From NCBI GenBank assembly GCA_023014485.1, contig JAJOZX010003207.1, positions 347,501-411,500 on the forward strand: 64,000 bases of DNA, written 5' to 3'. This stretch comes from Bathynomus jamesi (Eukaryota > Arthropoda > Malacostraca > Isopoda > Cirolanidae). Positions 1 through 10,186 of this stretch are shown piece after piece. Position 1 is the first letter of the stretch; each line of letters starts with the position of its first letter. Under the pieces are notes generated by a model that worked only from the letters and a program-made list of their open reading frames with translations, did not search any database and was not told the DNA's origin. The position numbers and the translations under genes are program-made.

Positions 1-238
1 GTGAAGAGTTTTCGTACGAGTACAGAAGCCTCAAAACTTCAACCCCAAAATTGAAATAAAAAGGGCTCTTTATTAAAAAGCGAAACCATTTTTAAGTTAT
101 ACGATACGTATGAAATAATAACAAAGATTATCTCGTACTTGGATTTAATTTCCACAGTATTTTGCCATTTTCCTTCTGTATTCTTTTATTTTGTGGTTCA
201 GCAACTGAATCAGCGTATTCTTACGCGAAATGTCGTCG

Positions 239-242
<4 letters not shown>

Positions 243-273
<31 letters not shown>

Positions 274-500
274 ACGAGGAGTTACGAGGAGAAGAAAGAG
301 CCTCAAAGACCTTTCGGTCCACTCGGGAAGTTCCTTTTATTAAACTGATCATTTTTTTTAAACTATTCTAGGAAGAGTAGAAAAGTGGCTAGAAAAGCAT
401 AAACTTTTTCCACATCCTCCCCGCCAGAGGTGGGTACGGAAAAAGGTTGAAGAAAATACCTTGACCCTGGAAAAGTAGCGAAGGAAATTGAAAAGAAGAG
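243..500 (-). mobile_element. Possible CR1-like LINE 3' end
   Basis: The stretch 'CCTCAAAGACCTTTCGGTCC' preceded by 'GAGTTACGAGGAG' resembles the 3' flank of the CR1-like LINE at 61600-61660 ('CCTCAAAAGGCCTTGCGGCC' preceded by 'GAGTTACAAGG'), in the same orientation. Both abut a (GA)n run, which would be the microsatellite-like 3' end of the element. No coding part is visible here. Confidence 0.35.
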
Positions 501-527
501 AATATATAAATTAGTTCTACAATAATG

Positions 528-530
<3 letters not shown>

Positions 531-566
<36 letters not shown>
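531..566. repeat. (AG)n microsatellite
   Basis: Uninterrupted AG dinucleotides, followed at 565-590 by a short inverted motif (GAGATTTT...AAAATCTC). The second duplication copy has a longer run at 24583-24632. Confidence 0.95.
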
Positions 567-569
<3 letters not shown>

Positions 570-719
570 CACACAAAATCTCTCACTTTGATTTCAATTT
601 TTCTAATTTTGTTTTCACTAAAAACCTCCGGAGTGAGTTGGTGTGGCGTGTAACCAGTTTTATCTGAGCAGACTTAAACGCTTGCTCGAGGTCAAGGATT
701 AAGAGAGATATAATGGAGG

Positions 720-965
720 CACAGAGTATGGGAATGGGTTGGTCAAATAGTCAGGGGAAGAGGGAGCAAAATGGCAGTGGCAGGACAGGAAGTTATTTGG
801 AACACGTTTGCTGTCGGTGTGGACATCTTCAAAAAAGGCTAGGCGCCTGGCTCAGGACTTTCCCTGATGAACCAGGTGTACCTGGACGTAAGATAGAGTT
901 GAAGAAAACAACTCTCTCCTTCACCAAACCACAAGCTTGACCTCCGTACGATGAGAAATCGATGC
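720..965 (+). mobile_element. Non-LTR retrotransposon 3' tail (RT C-terminus remnant)
   Basis: The + strand encodes 'KRLGAWLRTFPDEPGVPG' (about 833-890). This matches the RT C-terminal 'KRRLDAWLRTVPDKPGVPG' of the LINE fragment at 52140-52660 (- strand) and is followed by the same 'AAGCTTGACCTCCGT' 3' untranslated motif. It is a 5'-truncated insertion that abuts (TA)n at 984. The 75-codon frame is only its remnant, not a gene. Confidence 0.6.
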
Positions 966-980
966 AAGACTCCTACCGGG

Positions 981-1053
981 TGTATATATATATATATATA
1001 TATATATACAACTCAGAATGATAACCCGAGAAACTTTTATGTTACACACAGAC

Positions 1054-1080
<27 letters not shown>
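981..1080. repeat. (TA)n and (TG)n around a Penelope-family-4-like end
   Basis: (TA)n at about 983-1008, then 'ACTCAGAATG...ACACACAGACTGTG' (1010-1053), then (TG)n to 1080. The middle piece resembles the family-4 terminus at 8677-8730 and 55551-55600. Confidence 0.6.
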
Positions 1081-1085
<5 letters not shown>

Positions 1086-1121
1086 TGGAGAAATGGTTCA
1101 TTTCCTTTAACAGTAAGGTAA

Positions 1122-1129
1122 TGACGTCA
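1122..1129 (+). promoter_or_regulatory. Perfect CRE palindrome (TGACGTCA)
   Basis: TGACGTCA lies 375 bases before the first ATG of the duplicated exon (1504). It is preserved in copy 2 at 25192-25199. The full 8-base palindrome is the classic CREB/ATF site. A role in the promoter of this gene is inference; no TATA box or clear initiator was recognised. Confidence 0.35.
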
Positions 1130-1503
1130 TCATTCGTTTGTTTATATCTCAGTTTATCTGTCCACAATCACAGAACCACTCTTAAGTTAATCCTTATCAG
1201 CCCCGAAGTAATCATTTGACCAAAATAAATTTTGTAGACGATCATAAGAAGCAGAAAAGCGCTTCAAGCGTATATGGAAAGTGTTCTTGAAGCTGATTGG
1301 TTAAAATATACTTAAAATATAGCCATAATCGTCAATATACGGTGGTTCATTGTAAAAAAACCAAGTGCAGTGGTGTGAATTAGATAATAATTCTATTGAG
1401 TGTGAAGTGAAAATTAAGGTAAATGATTTCTTTTAACTGTCGTGTGATAAAATTGAAGATATTTTGGGTGTGAGCTAAATTTTACTTTTGAGTGGAGGTC
1501 AAC

Positions 1504-2180
1504 ATGTCTGATAATTCAGAGGTCAAAAAAATGCCTGGCCACTCTATTCATACTCTGGAGATAGAAGGAAAACCGTTTGATGCCACGAATGGTGACCAGA
1601 TAGTCTTTTTCAACTGGAAGTCGCAAATTGAGGACGTTAGGAGCAATGAAGCCCCGATTCACTGTCGTGCCTGTCACAATAAACAATGACAAAGCTCGGA
1701 TACAAATCCGCGATCTTGACAGTTCGGGAACCTTCAGGAGAAGCGCAGAGAACCTGACGAAGGGTCTAGCTTGCTGTCCCTCGACGATACTGCAAAAGCG
1801 AAAGAGTCTGACTCTGAGAGAACGACGTCACTGAGTCCTGCAAACTCACCTCCTGGGGCTGCTGCTGCTGCTGTTGAACGTTATCATATATTAAACGGAG
1901 TGCCAGCTTCTTTAGTGCCAGTTGTCTTACCCAGAGGTACCTGTATCCCGTCTAAAGCCATACCTCAAAAGAGCTCCTCCCCAAATCTTTTCTCTCATTT
2001 GGGGGTCATCCCTCACGGTGCTACAATCCCCCCTCTTCACGAAACGATGGGAAACCACCATCACCTCGTCCTCAACAAACTCCTGAAGGAGTCGAAGAGG
2101 AACATCGAGTATGGAACCTCAGACGGGAAAACCCTCAAAGTGTTCTCGTCGAAGACTTCGTCGCAGCTACTGGAGTCAGG
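1504..2180 (+). pseudogene. Broken copy of the first coding exon of the putative SLC6-type gene
   Basis: Same sequence as the open exon at 25576-26258, starting at an ATG in a good context (AACATGT). It is interrupted by small deletions relative to copy 2: a two-base loss near 1602 (ATAGTC versus ATAGAGTC), a one-base loss near 1613 and another near 1645 (GAGCAATG versus GAGCAAGATG), and loss of one G in a G-run near 1728. These split the frame into three overlapping pieces. The donor-like GTAAGG at 2181 is intact. It may be a decayed duplicate, or the same exon with uncorrected long-read errors, because most differences are homopolymer-scale. Confidence 0.7.
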
Positions 2181-2314
2181 GTAAGGCCAATTAAGTCCTT
2201 CAGCCTACAAATACTCGTACATTTGGCAATTATAAATTCTAAACTCACAGAAAAATAAGTGATTAAACCTCGAACTTATCGAAATTTCTCGCTAGTTTCA
2301 CCAAAGCCTACTCA

Positions 2315-2406
2315 GCCCCAGTAACTCAATGGGTAACGCCGTTTTCCTGTAAGCTGTAAGCGAAGTAAAAACACCGACGTCCGGGTTCGAATCCCGATAA
2401 TGCTGG
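2315..2406 (+). mobile_element. tRNA-derived SINE-like sequence
   Basis: An A-box-like 'TAACTCAATGGGTAACGC' is followed about 50 bases later by a B-box 'GGGTTCGAATCCCG'. The ends CCAG...CTGG can pair as an acceptor-like stem. The anticodon region is too long (an insertion of about 15 bases), so this is unlikely to be a working tRNA. Present in copy 2 at 26392-26482. Confidence 0.5.
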
Positions 2407-2777
2407 TAATAATACCACAGAAGTTAGATCAATAGGCTGCATTAGTTGGCCCGAGATCCGTACTAGTTTCTAGCCCTGCTCCCTCATTATCATTATAACC
2501 AAAGCTTACTTATACCTAGTCAGACCACGCTTGCACAAAATTCAATTCTCAAATGTAGGAAAAGGCAACAGAAATAATATTGATAATTCACCAATTAGTT
2601 TAAGAACATTATTATTATTTTCAAATTGGCTTCCTTTAAAAATTCTTGCGAACAACATTGACTTTAGGAAGAATGGTTAGGGCCGTTAGGCTTTTGGTGG
2701 CGCCCTTTTTGGTTGGTTGGTTGGTACTTTCTTTTATCTTGTAACTTACCAATAACACAGCTTTGCCTTCGCACGCT

Positions 2778-2782
<5 letters not shown>

Positions 2783-2826
<44 letters not shown>

Positions 2827-2843
2827 ATATATATATAATCCTA
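2783..2843. repeat. (AC)n(TA)n compound microsatellite
   Basis: AC dinucleotides followed by TA dinucleotides with one register slip. Longer and uninterrupted in copy 2 (26861-26919). Confidence 0.95.
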
Positions 2844-3279
2844 ATGTTTTCATAGTTTACGAGGGTACAAGCAACTCTCAGCAGCATTGCCAAGGAAATA
2901 AGTGGTCAGACTACTGACGAGGTTTTCGTACGTGGTTCATTTCAACTGAAAGCAAAATTGCTTCGTGTTAGTCGAGTTAAAAGAACATCAATATCCGTAT
3001 TCAATCTGTAAAAGAGCTCAGCACACTTTTGAAGGTGTGAAAGGTATGGGAAGTGTAGTAATGTCTAATTAAGAATTAAAATGTTTTCTTTATAAGAATT
3101 TAATAATGTTTGTTTAATAAGAAATGTAATTACGTTAAATAATGGTGTTTATAAAATACTAGTTGGCAACACCACGAAATGGTCTTGGGACGAGAGAGAA
3201 GAGAATGCCCAAATTCAGTCATCGGACAGCGTCCAAATAAGGTGTTTGTGTATTTATAAATTTAACATTTTATTTCGGG

Positions 3280-3317
<38 letters not shown>

Positions 3318-3639
3318 ACTAAAATGATGTTAACGTTAATACCCCCCTCGCATTATCCCGTTTATCTAAATGTGGTTTCGCTATAAATAAACAGTGAGTT
3401 AAAGGTCAATGAAGTTAATTTATCCCCGTCCTTTTGCATTGTTCTTGTTAGAAAATGAAATGGCTCAACCGTCGTCGGTTCGCGTCCATATAAAGACACG
3501 GAGAAAACGAGTGATAATAGAAAGAAAAGAAAATAATGAATTATAAAAAGGGAGGGCCTTAACTTGCTCGAAATGTGACAGTGAGTGCCTAATACGAAAA
3601 GATCAGAAGATATTTAGGTGAAATAACCAATGTATTGGT

Positions 3640-3790
3640 TAGGTCAACTGAATGCCCGGTTAGGTTAATTGAATGCACGGTTAGGTCAACTGAATGCCCA
3701 GTTAGGTCAACTGAATGCCCGGTTAGGTCAACTGTACGCCCTTGATGATTGGTTAGGTTAGGTTGTGATATTTTCGTTAGTTTAAAAGAA
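3640..3790 (+). repeat. Minisatellite with GGTTAGGTCAACTGAATGCCC unit
   Basis: About five degenerate copies of a roughly 21-base unit built on 'GGTTAGGTCAACTGAATG', ending in 'TGTACGCCCTTGATGATTGG' and 'GGTTAGGTTAGG'. The end portion is shared with the foldback at 18147-18431, so the array may derive from that element's terminus. Copy 2: 27728-27878. Confidence 0.8.
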
Positions 3791-3921
3791 AATGACGTTT
3801 GGTAGTCCCGATAATACGTAAGTACCAAAAATTTCATATGTGTACATTAAATGTTAAGTTGATTTTGTTCAAAACTTTCTGTACTCCAATGTATACAACT
3901 CATTTGTAGTGGAATTACAGG

Positions 3922-4278
3922 ATGTATAATTTGAGGAAATTATATGCTGCATATAATAATATTTTTAGGAGTTTATTAAGAATTCCAAGATTTGTAAATG
4001 GTGCTCCTTCTAGTGTCAGTATGCTGTTTGTAGTCAATAAGATGCATAACTGTGCCAGTGTCATTCGCAATTTTGTATTTAGATTTATCACTAGGCTTGG
4101 TGAGTCATTCAATAAGATAATAGAAGCCACGGTTAGTGGACTGGTCTCCGATATATTTTATAAATCTGGAAACATTGGCGTAGGCAAGTGTATGTTCACT
4201 ATACACAGTGATTCACTGGCCTACTTAGTTAGTGCTCCAGAAAACTATCTCTTAATCTTCTATGGACCTCTTGTATAA
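3922..4278 (+). pseudogene. C-terminal remnant of a non-LTR retrotransposon ORF2
   Basis: An open 118-codon frame contains 'AYNNIFRSLLRIPRF' and 'VVNKMHNCASVIRNFVFRF'. This pattern is typical of the region after the reverse transcriptase domain in LINE ORF2 proteins (AYNNIFR..L, then V...SF.AL.RK..F.F). No RT catalytic motifs are present, so it is a 5'-truncated insertion. Identical frame at 28010-28366 in copy 2. Family assignment below non-LTR is not possible from this piece. Confidence 0.55.
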
Positions 4279-4591
4279 TGTTTGTACCTGTTTTTGAGTC
4301 TGAAATAGAGTGTTTGTTTGTTATTGCAATTTTCGTTAGTTTGTATTGTAGACATCCTCAATTATTATCAGTCTTGGTGCATGATTCTTCAGGAGCAAGA
4401 TGCACCGCGAGTTTGTGTTTCCTCCGTAAGGCAGAACAAATTTACCTGTGTCAATCACCGTCACACTCGTACTAATTCAGGTTTGCTCTACTGTACAAAC
4501 TGAACTAAAAACCACAAGTATCCGCAATCTTAAACCAACCGTAAACAGGCCTGGATTTTGTTTAAAATAATAATAATAATAATAATATACA

Positions 4592-4597
<6 letters not shown>

Positions 4598-4636
<39 letters not shown>
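4598..4636. repeat. (TA)n microsatellite
   Basis: TA dinucleotides, directly followed by the mariner terminus at 4637. Confidence 0.95.
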
Positions 4637-4637
<1 letters not shown>

Positions 4638-5060
4638 GAGGGTAATTCAATAAGTATCCGCACTTTTTATTTTCATAATTTTATTTTCACATCTGATAGA
4701 TTATAAACGCATCACTTCTCAACATAGTCTCCCTGTTTCTCAATACACTTAGTCTAGCGATCTACAAGCTTCCTAATGCCATCACAAAAGAATGTTTTTG
4801 GCTGAGTGCTTAGCCAGTCATGCACCGCCTCCTCAGGTCATCATCGCCTTGGAATCGCTGACCTCTCAAAGCGTCTTTTAGTGGTCCAAACGGGTAAAAA
4901 TCCGAAGGTGCCAGGTCTGGACTGTAGGCTGGATGGTCGAGAACTTAAAATTTAAGTTCTTGAAGGCATTTTCTAGTCTGTGCAGCGGTATGAGGGGGCG
5001 GATTGTCGTGTAACAGAGAATAACACCTTCCGACAATCTCCCTCTCCGTTTTGTGCGAAT
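4637..5060 (-). mobile_element. mariner remnant, 3' part
   Basis: Starts with a mariner-type end 'CGAGGGTAATTCAATAAGT' directly after (TA)n. On the - strand it encodes a degraded transposase C-terminus: DNPPPHTA (second aspartate), then SPDLAPSDF (third aspartate), with the spacing expected of DD34D mariner/SETMAR-type enzymes, followed by a KQGDYVEK-like end. Frameshifts and a stop lie between the motifs. The other terminus and the N-terminal two thirds are missing. Copy 2 (28725-29148) differs by indels at 28920 and 28958. Confidence 0.75.
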
Positions 5061-5571
5061 TGCTTACTTTAATAATGATAATGGTAACCTTGACCATTAT
5101 CTAAACTCTAAAGCGTGGAACTGCAGTAACGAGTAACAGTAACAGTAACAAGCGCAGTTCAGGAGTTCGCAGCGGCGAAGGCTCGTCAAGTTAAATTCTG
5201 AAATATTATGAGCCTACAAACGAACCTATAGGCCTATATATATAAATTATATATATATATTCAAAACCACTCTGCTGATTTTGTATTTTATATTTTGTAT
5301 TTATAGAACTTATGACATTCACATTATTACATGAAATGCATCGTGTTAAAATTGTTAATCTACAAAATATAAGATAGAACTTGATATTCACAAGTATTCC
5401 TTCCTGCTCAACTTTACTTTTCATTTTGTGTTAATCTCTCCTCGTATTTTTGCTTACTTTGGTCCAATTTTTAACATTTGTTTATAATTCTCATTCATTG
5501 AATTTATTCTGATTCGCAATTTAATAATATTTTCTACACATATTGTTTTGTATTTCATTTGCAATTAAGTA

Positions 5572-6133
5572 CAGGGTGTCCGAGAATTATCTGTACAATT
5601 TTTGGCTGTTATTAAAAGTCAACCATGAAGTGTAGAAATTCCAGTTTATCCCATTTTACAGAGAATCTCATTAAGTTTTTTCTGATACCAAGTTTTGACA
5701 AGTTTTTTAGAAATTCCAGTGTGTCCGAACATTATCTGTACAATTTCATTTTTTAATAAAATTCTTGATAACACACGTAAAATTCTTAAACAAGATTATT
5801 TAGAATCTGTATTTTCAAAAGTTTCTTTTATTAAAGTAACGTTGTTACGATATGTGCACCATTAGTGATTCGCAAAACATCCAATCGATACTCCAAATGT
5901 TGCCATGTACGCTGCAGCATATCCACATCAATTCGCTCAATAGCAGCTGTGATTCTTGCTTTTAAATCATCAATGTCTGTCACCCGCGTACATTTCTAAA
6001 AAACTTGTCAAAACGTGGTATCATAAAAAACTTAATGAGATTCTCTGTAAAGTGGGACAACTGGAATTTCTGCACTTCATGGTTGACTTTTAATAACAGC
6101 CAAACATTGTACAGATAATTCTCGGACACCCTG
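5572..6133 (-). mobile_element. Deletion derivative of an IS630-Tc1-mariner element
   Basis: Both ends read CAGGGTGTCCGAGAATTATC inward and are flanked by TA duplications (5570-5571, 6134-6135). The terminal inverted repeat extends for about 60 bases (GTCAACCATGAAGTG is conserved on both sides). The interior keeps only a transposase C-terminus on the - strand (about 5850-5990; 'DIDDLKARITAAIERIDVDM'). A second copy of the terminal motif (TGTCCGAACATTATCTGTAC) lies at 5724. It is 562 bases long and cannot encode a transposase. Copy 2: 29655-30218. Confidence 0.85.
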
Positions 6134-6265
6134 TATATATATATTTATACCCATTGCTCATCTTCTCATCTTCAATTTCGTGATGACAATCTAAGACAGA
6201 GATTGAAATGATCCAAATATTTGTTTCTACATTAAACTTTGAATCTTGCTCTATTTTCATGGATT

Positions 6266-6390
<125 letters not shown>

Positions 6391-6606
6391 CAGGGGCGGA
6401 CTGACAGCACCCTGGACCCTCGGGCATAATGAGGTCCTGGGCCCCTTGAAATCCGATTTTTTTCATATTACAGTTCGAGTAGACACTTGACCCAATTGAG
6501 AACACTCTCACTGTTTTATGATGACTGCGGGCCGGGTCCGCCGGGCCCCCTAATGGCCCGGGCTCTCGGTCCATGCCCGATTGCCCGACCGCTCAGTCCG
6601 CCCCTG
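6391..6606. mobile_element. hAT MITE, 216 bp
   Basis: Termini CAGGGGCGGACTGA and TCAGTCCGCCCCTG form a perfect 14-base inverted repeat. Flanks are TATATATA on both sides, consistent with an 8-bp target duplication in a TA array. GC-rich, no coding capacity. Identical-length copy at 30478-30693. Confidence 0.85.
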
Positions 6607-6689
6607 TATATATATATATGGGATGAATGTCACAATTAAACACGTGAAATGAATGAATGATGCAAATCCACAAGGAAAAGAAAAAGAAA

Positions 6690-8464
6690 AAATTGGCGAT
6701 GGGTAATCCGCTCTCACCGGTATTAGCTAACTTATATATGGAATATTTTGAAAGCAGAATTTTGCCAACTATTGTTAATTTTAACCTTGTTTGGTACAAG
6801 TATATAAATGATATTTCGTGCCTTTGGCCTACCAATTTGGATGTTGACTTATTTCTTGGTAGGCTCAACAATTTAGTCCCATCGATTAAGTTCACGGTTG
6901 AAAAAGAAAATGATGGAAGCTTATCTTTTCTGGATCTAAAAATTCGGAGATGCTTGAATCAGTTCAAAGTTGAAGTTTTTCTTAAACCTACTAATAATAA
7001 CTCTTATGTCCATTTCCATTCTGACCATCATCCCTCGATTAAATCTTCTATTTTCTGTTATGTCTCTTAGAGCATTGAGAGATGTCAGTCCTGAATTTTT
7101 AGATTCCGAGTTATGCAATATCATGAATATTGGTACTAAATTATGTTAGCCTATTTCATTTCTAGATAAGTGCCTTAGGAAAGCCAAGAATACATATTAT
7201 AATAGTGTAACTGTAAAGGAATTTGAGCGTAAAAATATCTTTAGCCTACCTTACCATGTAAATTTTCAATATCTTCCAACTTTACTTAAAGCAATTGATA
7301 TTAATGTAGTCTTTAAGTATAATAATACTGTTAAATCACGCCTAATAAAGAATAGCCCGGATAATGTTGTTGTGTATTCGATCGGATGTACACAATGTGA
7401 CTTAGTACAGTGACGGACTGGCCCACCGGGATACCGGGAAATTTCCCGGTGGGTCCCCCAGTACTTGGGCCCAGAGAGCCGTGTGAACAACGGTTTGCGG
7501 AAAACGATGCGTTGTCCAAAATTGATCGGGAACGCATCATTGATGATGTTGCCAACAGAAGCAAGGAACTTAAACGATTGTTGATACCTCGATTTCAGTA
7601 CAATATTGATTTCATACAATTTGCTGTAGTTCGGTATTACTGTGTATTTTTCAATTTGTTTTACTCGTTATTATTGTTCATTACTATTCCGTTTTAGTTT
7701 AGTATTCTGTGTTTTGCAATAAGTATTACTTATTACTATTGTCTGTTACTCTTCTCTTTGCAATTTGCTTTGCTCATTACTATGATCAAATTTTGCTCAA
7801 AGTAATTTTATTAGTTTGCTCAATTTTACTTTTGTAATTTTACTAGTTTGCTCAAAGTTTGCCCATTGCTATGTAGGTTTGTATGTTTTACAATTTGTAT
7901 TGTATTACTCATTACTGATGTCACTAATGTCTGTCTATTACTATTCAGTTTGTAAATTGTTTTGCTCGTTGCCAATGTTTATTAAATTTCCATTTTAGTT
8001 CGAAATACATGTATGCTTCAAAGACTGCTAAACACACTTGTTCTTATGAATTACTGTGCCATTGTGATTTGCATTCAAAATAAATTAATTGGCAGGTCCA
8101 ACTTTCTCCAGTGAGTGGGCCCCCTGCATGAATATTTTCTAGGGCCTTTTTAGATAGCCAGTCCGTCACTGACTCAGTATATATAGGTCAAACGGGTAAA
8201 ACGTTAGATATTAGGGTAAAACAACATAAATATGCGTGTAGAACAGCAAGTAATTCTAATGAATTGTTTAACCATATATATAGATGTAATCATAGTATCA
8301 AGTGGGACAGTTCTAAAGCGCTCGTTGAAAACAGATATAATTGAAAAGAATATTCTAGAATGTGCATTTATCCATTTTAAAAATAATTTCAATAACATTG
8401 CAGGAATGTATAAAATTGACAATATGTTGTTAAAATACTTTTTGCCTCTAATTAACTCTTGTTA
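6690..8464 (+). pseudogene. Penelope reverse transcriptase / GIY-YIG remnant (family 2)
   Basis: The frame begins at 'MGNPLSPVLANLYME' (RT motif 4-like). The YxDD motif reads YINDI, so the first catalytic aspartate is asparagine. A frameshift follows 'SSIFCYVS' near 7069, an in-frame TAG lies at about 7147, and the frame then runs to the linker 'VFKYNNTV' and 'YSIGCTQCD'. There the hAT splits the GIY-YIG domain. The domain resumes after 8179 ('YIGQTGKTLDIRVKQHKY') and ends at 'LPLINSC' (8464). Non-functional: truncated, catalytic-site mutant, frameshifted and interrupted. Confidence 0.85.
7408..8171. mobile_element. Non-autonomous hAT insertion, 764 bp
   Basis: Termini CAGTGACGGACTGGC and GCCAGTCCGTCACTG form a perfect 15-base inverted repeat. 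The flanking 8-bp duplications are ACTTAGTA (7400-7407) and ACTCAGTA (8172-8179), with one mismatch. The element sits inside the GIY-YIG coding part of the Penelope element. The interior has no long frame. Present at the same site in copy 2 (31496-32258), so it predates the duplication. Confidence 0.9.
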
Positions 8465-8530
8465 ATCATGTGCTAATCTTTTTATTTTTCTGTCCTGTTG
8501 TATATATTTTTGTCATCGCCTTCTCCCTTC

Positions 8531-8576
8531 ATTCCCTGACGAGGTGTACTTCTGAATACACGAAAAACCTTGGAAT
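8531..8576 (+). ncRNA. Hammerhead-like motif of Penelope family 2
   Basis: Stem I ATTCC (8531-8535) pairs with GGAAT (8572-8576). The core CTGACGA (8536-8542) is followed by a stem II GTGTA/TACAC with an 8-base loop, and then GAA. The short stem III position reads AAACCT instead of the AGACCT or AGGACT of other copies, which weakens it. One extra base lies between the core and stem II. Penelope-like elements are known to carry hammerhead ribozymes; activity of this copy is doubtful. Confidence 0.6.
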
Positions 8577-8676
8577 TTTTTTTCGTTTTCCTTGTGGATT
8601 TGCATCATTCATTCATTTCACGTGTTTAATTGTGAAATTAATCCCATATATATACTGTATATATATATATATATGG

Positions 8677-9167
8677 GAATGAACTCAGAATGGTTCCCTC
8701 AGGTTTTTTATGATACACACAGACCGTGCATGGAACAAGGAACTCTTCTAGGAAAATTAAATCCACTATAGTCCGAATAAGTAATGGTAAATGACAAATA
8801 CTAGAAGAGTTCCTTGTTCCATGCACGGTCTGTGTGTATCATAAAAAACCTGAGGGAACCATTCTGAGTTCATTCCCATCATGAAACGGACATGTTATGT
8901 GCCTTGAAAAGTGGACGCTCAATTCTGCCAGTTGAGATTTAAGTTTTGGTTTTTGGCTAAAAATATAATAGTTACCCCTTTTTCTTTGATGTATTCAATC
9001 TGACGTGAAGGCAGCGAGTCTTTTGCTTATATTGAGGTTCTAAATGTAGCCGGGCTAGGCTGCTTTAAACCCTAGATCCATGTCCCAAAGCTGGATCCTG
9101 TCTGCTTTGCAGATAGCTGGTGAGGGAAGCTATATTTATGGGACCTCTTTGCGAGAGACCCGTTGCC
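8677..9167. mobile_element. Palindrome-headed repeat, family 4 (truncated by duplication edge)
   Basis: Bases 8677-8750 (GGGAATGAACTCAGAATGG ... GAACAAGGAACTCTTCTAG) are inverted at 8803-8880. They are followed by a unique body that in copy 2 is arranged as 452-bp tandem units. The arrangement copies that of the Penelope families (an inverted terminus at one end, (TA)n at the border), but no RT or hammerhead core was found in it. Confidence 0.6.
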
Positions 9168-9179
9168 TCAACCCACACA

Positions 9180-9625
9180 GCCGTACTTGACCAGGTGGAA
9201 TCAAAGTCTCATCCATTCCCCACCTCTTACTGACTGTCTTCAATCACTCTCTCTTCGCCGCAATGTTACCTCACACTCTCTCTTTACTATCGCTATTACT
9301 CTATAACGGATGCTGTTCTTCTCAACTCTCTAACCGCATGCCTCTTCCTTTAAGGAGAGCACTACGCAGTACCACAATTTCTACACATTCTCATTCTTTA
9401 TCTGTCCAACTACTTTCTGATGGAGCGGTTAATCGTTATTTTTAATCTTTCATGATCTCAACCGATCAACTCTGGCACAATCTTCCTCAATCCATCTTTC
9501 CCACTGTCTATGACTTCCAATCTTTCAAACGCAGAGCGTCCGGGCATCTCGAAAACTCTGGACTTTGATTTTGGATTTGGGCGTTTTTACGAGTATTCGC
9601 CCTTGGCCCCTCCTTCCTGCATAAA
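9180..9625 (+). pseudogene. Non-LTR retrotransposon ORF2 C-terminus remnant
   Basis: The + strand encodes pieces of the well-known LINE C-terminal region: 'SLRRNVTSHSLF' (after about 9240), 'PLRRALRSTTISTHSHS' (about 9342-9405), 'LWHNLPQSIFPTVYDFQSFK' (about 9473-9530), then 'GRFYEYSPLAPP' (about 9578-9620). Frameshifts separate these. The 3' end abuts (TA)n at 9624. Confidence 0.6.
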
Positions 9626-9736
9626 TATATATACGAGTATATAAGTTATATACCTTTCAAATGTTCCTTCGCGATGATTCCTCATTTTGCGAAGATCAAG
9701 CTTGTCGCGCCTCCTCTACATATATATATATATATT

Positions 9737-10178
9737 CAGGGCCGTGCAGAGGGGGGGCACAGGTGCTTGAGCCCCTCCCCTTTTCCCTCCATGACTCAGA
9801 AGTGCCCTTTTTTCAGTAACTTTTTTATGTATCTGAATACAGTAAACTTTTATAATCCTGCCTTAGTATGGTGAAAAAAGAAATAGGCCTTTCCTGTCGG
9901 GGTCACATTTCTATATAGGCTATTAACTTAAGTTAGCGAGTCCAAAATTTGACCCCGGGAACGCATCCCCATTATAACATTAAGTATATGGGAAAAATGT
10001 GTCCCATTTACGACACTTTATAGGTACTTGTCAACGCAACAAATTTGAATTTTCTTGTTTTTTTATTTACACTTAATATTTAAGTACCACTTGGCTGTGA
10101 AATTATTTCGCATCCCCAAAGAGGTGCCCTTGTTTGGCCTTGAGCCCCTGCCCCTTAAATGTTCTCTGCACGGCACTG
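9737..10178. mobile_element. hAT MITE, 442 bp
   Basis: Left end CAGGGCCGTGCAGAGG and right end TTCTCTGCACGGCACTG are inverted with few mismatches. Flanking octamers are TATATATT (9729-9736) and TATATGTT (10179-10186), a one-mismatch target duplication. No coding frame. Confidence 0.8.
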
Positions 10179-10186
10179 TATATGTT

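Larger units (their letters stand above)
6620..8645 (+). mobile_element. Penelope-like element, family 2, with inverted 3' end at its 5' junction
   Basis: The right end carries the 3' terminus (a hammerhead-like core at 8531-8576, TGCATCATTCATTC, then a hairpin around CACGTGTTTAATTGTG and ATCCC before (TA)n). The left end (6620-6692) is the inverted copy of the same terminus, joined directly to a 5'-truncated body that begins inside the RT domain. A 764-bp hAT interrupts the body at 7408-8171. Both borders are (TA)n. Copy 2: 30707-32731. Confidence 0.85.

Noticed and set aside
713..940. 75-codon conserved protein (identical in both duplicates)
   Set aside because: Identity comes from the duplication. 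The sequence is the end of a LINE ORF2.
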